Shown: positions 9,790 to 16,860 of the stretch, piece by piece
How the letters are laid out: the number at the start of each line of letters is the position of its first letter
How positions within the stretch are numbered: position 1 is the first letter of the stretch
Assembly: GCA_025201705.1 (NCBI GenBank)
Contig: MU617049.1
Location: forward strand, 1-25,369
Length of the DNA stretch: 25,369 nucleotides
Direction of reading: 5' to 3'
Origin: Dissophora ornata
Taxonomy: Eukaryota; Mortierellomycota; Mortierellomycetes; Mortierellales; Mortierellaceae
Made by a program: the position numbers and the translations under genes
The notes under the pieces: model-generated
Told to the model about the DNA's origin: nothing
What the model saw: only the letters and a program-made list of their open reading frames with translations
Database searches by the model: none

Positions 9790-10797
9790 AGTGACAGTGT
9801 TACGAGCGTCGCGTATTCACCGAAAGGAGGTCAGATTGCATCTGGAAGTTTGGACAAGACAGCGCGGCTATGGGATGTTGAGACCGGAGATTGCCGCTAC
9901 ACCTTGAGCGGCCATATCAACCGCGTTACGAGCGTAGTTTATTCGCCGGAAGGAAATCAGATTGCATCTGGAAGTGATGACTTTACAGTGCTGCTGTGGG
10001 ATGTTGAAACAGGAGATTGCCGCCACGCCTTGAGCGGCCATAGCAACTATGTTACGAGCACCGTGTTTTCACCGAAAGGGGATCAGATTGCGTCTGGCAG
10101 TGAGGACAACACAGTGCGGTTGTGGGATGTTGAAACCGGAGATTGTAGCCAAACCTTGAGTGGCCACAGTAACAGTGTTTTGAGTGTCGTGTATTCGCCA
10201 AAAGGAGATCAGATTGCGTCTGTCAGCTTGGACAAGACAGTGCGGTTGTGGGATGTTGAGACAGGATATTGTCGCCACATCTTAAGCGGCCGCAGTCACT
10301 TTGTTACGAGCGTAGCGTATTCGCCAAAAGGAGATCAGATTGCGTTTGGCAGCTATGACAAGACTGTGTGGCTGTGGGATGTTGAAACTGGAAATTGCCA
10401 CCACACCTTGAGCGGCCATAGTGCCAGCGTTATGTGCGTCGTGTATTCGCCAAAAGGAGGTCAGATTGCATCTGGCAGTTGGGACTTTACCGTGCGGCTG
10501 TGGGATATTGAAACTGGGGAATTCCGCCACATCTTGAGCAGCCATAGCAACAGTTTTACGAGTGTCGTGTATTCGCCAAAAGGAGATGAGATTGCAACTT
10601 GCAGTTGGGACTGGACAGTGCGGCTGTGGGATGTTGAAACTGGAAATTGTCGCCACACCTTGAGCGGCCATAGTAACGATATTACGAGCGTTGTGTATTC
10701 GCCAAAAGGAGATCAAATTGCATCTGGCAGTTGGGACAGGACAGTGCGGCTGTGGGACGTTGCGTCGGGTGAGTGTCGTGTGGTGATTCAAAATGAC
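9790..10797 (+). repeat. eight 126-bp tandem WD40 units
   Basis: Eight direct units of exactly 126 bp (42 codons) start at 9790, 9916, 10042, 10168, 10294, 10420, 10546 and 10672. Each encodes a WD40 repeat of the form S..VTSVVYSPKGDQIASGSxDxTVRLWDVETG..RHTLSGH. Degenerate WD blades lie before (about 9660-9789) and after (about 10798-10900). The units are far more alike than WD40 repeats in ordinary proteins, as in the highly conserved repeats of Podospora HET-D/HET-E. The repeat also creates shadow frames on the minus strand that are not genes. Confidence 0.9.
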
Positions 10798-11071
10798 GCT
10801 GAAGTATATAGCATCTCCTTGAGAGCAACTTCCGACAATAACCGTATTGTTGCTGGATGTGGCAGCGGTTCGGTGCGGTTGTGGCAGATCATAGGAGATG
10901 GCAATGAGTGTTTCGTACGGTTGCACTGGAGATCCAGGCCAGAGATGCTTTTTTTGTTGGATACATCGATACAAGACGTGACAGGGTTGAGCCGACTTAA
11001 CAAACAGCTTCTATTGCAATGCGGAGCCGTAGGTGAGCCGGCTCCGCTGTAGATAGAGCCTTTACTAAGAG

Positions 11072-11077
11072 AATAAA
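11072..11077 (+). terminator. candidate poly(A) signal of the NLR-like gene
   Basis: AATAAA lies 20 bp after the TAG at 11050-11052. Confidence 0.45.
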
Positions 11078-11079
11078 AA

Positions 11080-11689
11080 GCTTGCTATTATGGTATCATA
11101 TCCAAATGGCACCCATCAAACTACTGGAGACTGAAACTGGAGAATTTTCTAGCTGTTGATTCTGACATTGTGTAGACAAGATGGATAAATCCACAGTTGT
11201 CTTTCAGTCTCGCTAAGAGACGAGTATGACCCGAACAGGAGGTTGCCAAGGAAACATGTAATCCGTGCAATAGCTACTGCACGCAAGCTACTCGCGAGCT
11301 GCCTAGGACTAGAACAAGAAAAACCCGCCCTAGAATGACTCTAGTGCCCTAATTTATCTCACTCAGGGTCGCGCTAAATCTAGTGGCTGCTGATGTTCAA
11401 TCCACACTGGAGCATGATTAAAAGGGTGGCGATAGTAAGAGCCCAATTACAGATGGTCCGGTCGCATTCACTGAACACCTTGCTATCATATTAGAGTGAT
11501 TTGACCTCCACGCGCTTGGATAAGACTTCAGCATGTTCCTTCGAATAAATTGTGCAGTGGTCCGAATTTTGGAGGTCAACCAACATGAACATACAGATCA
11601 CACATCAAATGGAATTCGCGGGCTTTTTTTCCCTCCGGTGATCTCGTTTGCTTGGCGCTTTCTCTTACCTCCGTTGCCTAGAATAAGGA
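11080..11689. other. intergenic, no gene recognised
   Basis: No coding signal is visible. A perfect 10-bp inverted repeat, TTGACCTCCA at 11501-11510 and TGGAGGTCAA at 11570-11579, is the only structure noted. Confidence 0.5.
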
Positions 11690-12089
11690 AGTAGGGATGA
11701 ATGTCGTGCAGTAGTTCTGCTTCTCCGGCTCTTTAAATAGAATGACGTTCAGCAGCACTGCCAAGATGGTACATCAGAAGGCCATTACGAGCACATCCCA
11801 CGCCAGGAACATGGGCAGCCAGAATCGAGAGTTCCCTCTTCATCTCCGATGACGGCCGAAAAGTGACGGCCTGACTTTCGGGCTCCATGCCAATCATGTC
11901 TTTCCAGATAGTGTTGCGCTCCCAGACCATGTGCTCCTTCAGGTGCATCCGAAGTGATCGATTGGCCACCTCGACATCGCCATTCGTGAAGATGCGGGCA
12001 TAAATATGAATAGCCCCGTCGATCTCTACCTAAAACCTTACAGGAACGATCACTAGGTTCTTTTCGATTCTTAACCTTTCTTCGACAAC
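11690..12089 (-). pseudogene. Pho87/90/91-type phosphate transporter relic
   Basis: Minus-strand codons from 12089 read VVEERLRIEKNLVIVPVRF, a stop, then VEIDGAIHIYARIFTNGDVE and SLRMHLKEHMVWERNTIWKD, ending near QAV. This resembles the linker after the SPX domain in fungal low-affinity phosphate transporters. In another frame (about 11830-11700) follows a membrane helix and its exit, FWLPMFLAWDVLVMAF, stop, CTILAVLLNVILFKEPEKQN, like the first transmembrane segment of the SLC13/DASS permease ('LLNVPIF...EKQNCFA'). The two stops and a frameshift show it is dead. The SPX domain and the remaining membrane helices are missing, although an acidic stretch just upstream (12100-12250) may be a further remnant. 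Identification is by motif recall. Confidence 0.6.
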
Positions 12090-12099
12090 TAGATCCATT

Positions 12100-12952
12100 C
12101 CACTACATCGCTGAGATGGTGTTCTCTATGCCTGGGTACTCAGCTTCTAGACTGGAGGCCTCACCCTCGCCTTCGTCATTGTTCCCTTCGGCGACGTCAT
12201 AGACAACACGCAGCTCATTTGGTCCACGCCTCTCAGCTCCTTCAATGATTTTCATCCTTCAAGGTTGCCCATTCCGTTCTCTAGCAACATTCCTAGCATC
12301 TCTAGGAAATCGCACCGGTGGCCTGTCTTTCTGACCCGCACTTGTCATACACAATATAGGTCATCCCCTGAACTTATTGACTCTAGGTTGACCAATAATG
12401 CAAGACACTTATACGTTCGGCATTGTATCTTTTGCACACCTCCAATATCTCCAACTGAGCACGTCGCCTCCGCAATGCTGCAAATAGTGACCAGGATGCC
12501 TTCGAGTCTGACCTGTCATTGCACCGCAGCAGCGTCAAATCCCTCAGTAACGGTCTTGCTTGCAGCTCTTCCTCTCTTTTTCCCTCTTCACCAATCAGCC
12601 TCAGAGACGCTGACTTCAATAGTCAATCTCTCCTTTGTTTGGGCATCGAGACATTAAGAATTTGAGTCTCCAGGGTTGTATGCGGTTGCAAAAGCAAAAG
12701 TTTTCAATGTGTAAACTGCGCGCATGGGACGTTATCAAGTCGACAATCATCAAGATGTGGTCGGATTAGAGAAAGTCACCATAGAAGTCTCGTTAATCCA
12801 AACATAAGGTGTTTACGTAGGGGAGGCGGGAAGAACCACAAAAAAAAAATCAAGGTTCCGTTTGTTGCAATGTGCAACGAACAGAGCGATGGTATTTGCT
12901 GCTCCATTCAGTTTATTGAAAATTGATATCAGTTGCACCTCTGACAAGACCT
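12100..12952. other. no confident gene; possible further relics
   Basis: The minus strand at 12100-12256 has a short acidic frame (NELRVVYDVAEGNND...) that may belong to the transporter relic. At 12383-12619 another minus frame contains LRDLTLLRCND and RRAQLEILEV, vaguely like a leucine-rich repeat of an F-box protein, but it is too short to call. The rest, to 12952, is presumably the 3' flank of the hydrolase gene. Confidence 0.35.
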
Positions 12953-14752
12953 CTATTGTGTTGGTCCCGGTGGAACGTTTAATCCCCTGTCCACAGCCTT
13001 CAAATACGTTCCGAAAGATTCAAAGGTCCGACTTGGATATCTCTTGTGTGTGATCTTTCCAAGATCTTTTAGCGAATCTCCCAGGACCGTCGAGTGAGAA
13101 TCGTACAATGTCAAAATCGCTTCATTGTCTTGGATCCTCCGATCCCGAGTGGCAGTGATAGCACTGATGATGATCCTTAAGCCGAAGAGGTCCTCAATGA
13201 AAGAGCCGATGCCAAAACCAGGGAGCAACCTGTCAAGACGCAACCTGAGGTACGATAATCCGGAGGCGGTGGCTTGTACAAGGTCTCCCACCGGTCCATA
13301 GTCAAGGACGTTGTCGTAGATATCCCCATCACCAACATATCCATCGCTGTGCTGCCTCATGTTGTTGATTAATAGGTCGATCTCTTTGTCGATATGTTGG
13401 ATGACCATGCTATGTGGATCATGATCCTTAATGCACTCAACCATCCACTTCAGCACAACATCGGAAATAACTTGGTTTGGTTCTATAACCTTCATGAGAG
13501 GACCAAAAGCGCGTCCCATTGCGCGTTCAAGAAGGTTCACTCCATTTCGCAGAAACCGGAACCGCTGGCGGCCAATATCGTAGTGGCAGCCAGGGAACCA
13601 ACGCTCATAGATTGCAAACTGTGGGCCGATTCGATGTTTATCTGGTAACGCGTGGCAGGGTTCGAAGCACCATATTCGATCATGGATAGAGCAGGCATGG
13701 TATACCTTCTCGACAACGCGGGATATTTTCTGGTCATAAAATTCTGGAAAGTTCAGTCCGATTCCAGCATCAAGCTTTGGCACGCCTAGACTGCCTACCG
13801 TGTCCAGCAATCCCATGAACTTGATTGGCGTGAGCTCTTTGTGGCTAGCTCGATCTCGGAACTCCCTAATTCTCGTGGAATCTGGGTGGTCTTCGGGGCT
13901 ACGGCTGCGGTATATCTTGTAAACCTCATCGCACAAGCAATCAATCTCGTCTGGTGTATATAAATGTTTGTTCAGATCGACAATGCCGCAGTTGTTGATC
14001 ATGCCTGCGACACATCGTACAGTGTAGGCGCCACGACTAAGACCAAACATCCAAATCTCGTGGCTTGAAGAATAGTTTTGGACAATGTACTTGTACACAT
14101 CGATGCAGTCCGTACCAATGTCACAACCGGTAGCGCCGTTATAGAGGTAGTCTAAAAAGGTACCGCCGAGACCGCATCCGCGGAAGTAACGTGCTTGGAT
14201 GCCACGGTTGTTGTCTTCGTATGGGCTAGCCAGAACGGGGTCTTTTCCGTCCATGATCATTTGCGCAAGCAGAAAGATGTTGGTTTGAGTGTTGGTCTCC
14301 GATCCACACCAAGTTCCATCGCAGAGGATTATGAGCTTTCTCTTTGTTGCGGCTGCTGTTGTAGTTGTGGCTGGCTCTGAACTTCGGGCTGGGACTGAGG
14401 TTGAATCAAGGGTTGGAGCTGGGATTGTGGCTGCGGCTGGCTCTGGACTTTGGGCTGGGACTGAGGCTGAACCAAGGGGCAGACCTGGGATTGCAACTGC
14501 AGCTAGCTCTGAGCCAAGGTCTGGGACTGAGGCTGGCTCTGAACTTTGGGCTGGGACTGAAGCTGAGCCAAGGGATAGGCCTGGGGTTGTGGCTGTGGTT
14601 AGCTCTGAACTTAGGTCTGGGACTAAGGCTGGCTCTGAACTTGAGGTTGTGTCCAGCTCTGAATCAAAGTTTAGGACTGAAGCTAAGCCAAAAGTTGTTT
14701 CTGGGGTTGCGGTTGTGGTTGTGGCCTTGGCCTTGGCTGAGGAATACATCAT
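12953..14752 (-). CDS. Tle1-like (DUF2235) alpha/beta hydrolase, putative phospholipase
   Basis: A single-exon frame of 599 residues starts at the ATG at 14752, 63 bp downstream of a TATA box. Residues 1-137 are a low-complexity Ala/Ser/Thr/Pro/Glu leader with imperfect 32-residue repeats. Residues 138 to about 480 match the T6SS phospholipase Tle1-like catalytic domain: CDGTW (144-148), nucleophile elbow GLSRG with Ser239, DTVG (317-320) and WFPGCHYDIG (385-394), supplying a Ser-Asp-His-type catalytic set. In bacteria Tle1 proteins are phospholipase effectors; fungi carry many DUF2235 proteins of mostly unknown substrate. There is no signal peptide, so a cytosolic location is likely. It converges with the NLR-like gene. 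The family and catalytic motifs are clear; lipase activity is inferred. Confidence 0.85.
   Translation of the reverse strand: MMYSSAKAKATTTTATPETTFGLASVLNFDSELDTTSSSEPALVPDLSSELTTATTPGLSLGSASVPAQSSEPASVPDLGSELAAVAIPGLPLGSASVPAQSPEPAAATIPAPTLDSTSVPARSSEPATTTTAAATKRKLIILCDGTWCGSETNTQTNIFLLAQMIMDGKDPVLASPYEDNNRGIQARYFRGCGLGGTFLDYLYNGATGCDIGTDCIDVYKYIVQNYSSSHEIWMFGLSRGAYTVRCVAGMINNCGIVDLNKHLYTPDEIDCLCDEVYKIYRSRSPEDHPDSTRIREFRDRASHKELTPIKFMGLLDTVGSLGVPKLDAGIGLNFPEFYDQKISRVVEKVYHACSIHDRIWCFEPCHALPDKHRIGPQFAIYERWFPGCHYDIGRQRFRFLRNGVNLLERAMGRAFGPLMKVIEPNQVISDVVLKWMVECIKDHDPHSMVIQHIDKEIDLLINNMRQHSDGYVGDGDIYDNVLDYGPVGDLVQATASGLSYLRLRLDRLLPGFGIGSFIEDLFGLRIIISAITATRDRRIQDNEAILTLYDSHSTVLGDSLKDLGKITHKRYPSRTFESFGTYLKAVDRGLNVPPGPTQ
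14356..14660 (-). repeat. imperfect 96-bp repeats in the hydrolase leader
   Basis: The leader reads SEPALVPDLSSELTTATTPG + LSLGSASVPAQS, then SEPASVPDLGSELAAVAIPG + LPLGSASVPAQS, then a shortened copy ending STSVPARSSEPATTTT. This is about 2.7 copies of a 32-codon unit. The same DNA gives a Leu/Gly-rich shadow frame on the plus strand. Confidence 0.7.
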
Positions 14753-14814
14753 TTCTGATTGTATGAGAGAGATATGTTAGATAGTGAAAGGGTGTTATGA
14801 GAAAGCAGCTGCAG

Positions 14815-14822
14815 TATTTATA
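14815..14822 (-). promoter_or_regulatory. TATA box of the Tle1-like gene
   Basis: TATAAATA on the minus strand, 63-70 bp upstream of the ATG at 14752, followed by a pyrimidine-rich stretch (CTTTCTCATAAC...CTCTCTCAT) that fits a start-site region. Confidence 0.6.
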
Positions 14823-16834
14823 GCTGTCGAAATGGATGGTGCACTGCGGGAGGTGCTTGGTGGAAGGTTCCCTGTCTGAACGGCAATCAATGCGCTCGGT
14901 GTAGTGAGAATAAGATGTTTGACGATTCATTTTCTCGGTGAAATTAGAGTTCTGTAATTGGCAGGAAGGCAGAAGTTTCAGGACCGTTAAGCGCGTCAAG
15001 TCGCATTTTCATGTGGCATAGTAATAATGGATCGATGGCTCGTTTACTTTTAGATCTTTAGTACATGCTCCAGGCCACATCCATATGCTTCTTGCACTCA
15101 ACGCAGCGACATGCTTCCCGGTGATTACCTGGCGGTTGGAACTAGTGGCTTCCCGTTGAACCGAAGTGGTCCTATCAATGCTACACATGAAAGTCCTCAA
15201 AAAGGTTATCAAAGGCAGCCGATAACTCGGAGCTGCAAACAAGGTGATCGAGAAGGCCTTGATGCATCGCTCCGTAATATTGTTGTACTAAGCGAAACCA
15301 CAAGCAACACCACATATGTATGTCTGTCCGATATATGTACACATCCCACGCACAACATCTACAAGCACCATCGAATGTCAAGAGACGGCTTGTCATGCGC
15401 CGATCAATGTGTCTTTTGGCGTCATTCAGCGCTGAGCTTTCTTGGTCATTGGGGTAGTTAGTATATACATGCAAGGCGAAGTTGACCTGTACTTTTCTGT
15501 TTCGGGGCCGGGCGGTACTTGACCATAGAGAATACACTGTCTATTGACTAAAATTTGTTGTAACAAACAATCGTATTTCAAGCAGCAAGCGAGCGTTTCA
15601 AGACACGCAAATTCGGCACCAAATGTTTAATTATCGCCAAGTAAGACCGCACTGTCGCATGCTGAACAAAGATAACGAATTTTAGGCAAACATTGTATTG
15701 CGTCCAGACAATGACGAACCACCATGGACGCGTTAACATACAGCCAATCTCTGCCACGCTTTATTCATTCCATACGTGGCCAATACCGTCTAGACACGAC
15801 GCTCAGTCAATCTGCCTTTAGAAATCATCTAGTCAGCAGAAAGCGAAAACACTGACTCTCAAAGAAATACTCTTTTCGCAAGATAATCCGATACATGTGC
15901 TGTACACAGCTGGTCATATTTTTCGGCTGATTGTCTTCTTAGGCTCCAGTCTATCTTGTGTACACATGCAACGACAAGTAACAGCAGATACGTCGCGACT
16001 AGGTACCGCCTGGCCTGGAAGAAAAATCTAGGTCAGCCTGGCCTTGTATACGTACCCCAGCTAGCCCATGATTAACGGGGCCAAGTGCCGCCAGGGTGTG
16101 AGTGAATGAGACTACAAAAAAAATTTTAAAAAAAAATGCTCTCGGCACAGCCATCTGAGACAGATCTGTTGCCATTTGCTAATAGCCTGTTCTTGCTGTC
16201 AGCCAGGTTGATTTCTCTCTGCTTGAGCGTTCCTCGGCATCCAAGGCTACAATTTGCACTGGTCTTTCTTGAAATTGGTGCATGATGAAACTTGTCTTGG
16301 AACTACAGACACAATCCATGTGGGCGTGATTATCTTGAATGCGTGTCGTGATTCCCCCACGAAAATAGCTCTGTAGTAATGCATAGTCTTTGTTTGTTAC
16401 ATGTTGTGCATTGACCATCTTGCATGCGCATACGCGACAAGAAAGTATTTCGTCTTCAAGATCGCACCTACGCATGCTCTTGTTTTCTACTGAAACGCTA
16501 GCATTATTCTCTGTAATTATATTTTGCATTGTGGAGAGTACCACCGATGCGATTTGAAAGAACATAAGGCTGGTTGAGCGGAGGCACGATCGCTCGTATT
16601 TGACACCATTCGTCTCCTCCAATAAGCGCGCGTTGTTGATCAGTTGGACAGGAGGGAGCTGTGCTGATAAAAATCCATTCTACTTCAGTTGCACATCCCA
16701 ACCTCAACCGCAGCGCTGTTTAACTGCATGATGTACACTCAGCGACCCCCAGAGTTTTCAAAATCATCGCCACTTTCCCGAACCGTTGGATCAAGCAGAG
16801 CCGCAAACATCAATGTATTATTTTTTTCAGTATT
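14823..16834. other. 2-kb intergenic stretch, no gene recognised
   Basis: Frames of 70-147 codons exist on the minus strand (for example 15181-15537 and 16179-16622), but they begin at GTG or TTG, lack recognisable domains and show no convincing splice links. Short A/T homopolymers occur near 16115-16137. A small lineage-specific gene cannot be excluded. Confidence 0.5.
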
Positions 16835-16859
16835 GGCGTGCAAACCAGCTTGCACGCCA
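16834..16859 (-). terminator. hairpin immediately after the SQ/TQ gene stop codon
   Basis: A 10-bp perfect stem (arms GGCGTGCAA and TTGCACGCC plus one closing A-T pair) with a 6-nt loop begins one base after the TAA at 16861-16863. In the transcript it is followed by AATACTGAAAAAAATAATAC. Its role in 3' end formation or mRNA stability is inferred from position only. Confidence 0.55.
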
Positions 16860-16860
16860 T

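Larger units (their letters stand above)
5825..11052 (+). pseudogene. NLR-like gene: helical N-term, NACHT, pentapeptide, WD40
   Basis: Three exons (5825-6141, 6231-7690, 7797-11052) encode the equivalent of about 1,675 residues. Exon 1 is a TPR-like helical domain. Exon 2 is a long alpha-helical (ARM-like) domain. Exon 3 holds a NACHT NTPase with Walker A GDSGAGKST (8140-8166), Walker B FILICDGYDES (8341-8376) and a SCRSEYLG sensor block, then a winged-helix-like region, pentapeptide repeats (9472-9642) and WD40 repeats (9660-10890). Architecture and motif order fit fungal NLR-like (NWD) receptors, in which WD repeats sense a ligand and NACHT drives oligomerisation. The frame is broken by TAA at 7306, TAG at 8782, TAA at 9010 and a frameshift in an A9 run at 7947-7955. 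Homology-like sequence continues unbroken across each lesion, so the gene appears recently inactivated. The last 667-codon frame (from about 9013) is intact and might still be expressed. Confidence 0.8.

Noticed and set aside
9790..10797. Tandem array considered as a CRISPR or satellite
   Set aside because: Units are contiguous, 126 bp, multiples of codons, and encode WD40 repeats, with no spacer structure.
10069..10974. Minus-strand frames with repeated NIPQPHC-like peptides
   Set aside because: They are the antisense shadow of the 126-bp WD40 units; the plus frame carries the conserved WD motifs.
5825..11052. Alternative genetic code with TAA/TAG read as glutamine
   Set aside because: The other intact genes in the window use CAA/CAG freely and end at TAA, TAG or TGA, so a standard code with a broken gene is simpler.
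12383..12619. Leucine-rich-repeat-like minus frame (LTLLRCND, AQLEILEV)
   Set aside because: Too short and isolated; similarity to F-box/LRR proteins is only an impression.
14289..14780. Plus-strand Leu/Gly-rich repetitive frames
   Set aside because: Antisense to the repetitive leader of the Tle1-like hydrolase, whose frame continues into a clear catalytic domain.
15181..15537. 118-codon minus frame
   Set aside because: Starts at GTG, composition is unremarkable, and no motif or splice support was found.
16179..16622. 147-codon minus frame with several cysteines
   Set aside because: Starts at TTG, has no recognisable domain, and no BRCT or other extension of the SQ/TQ protein could be joined to it.
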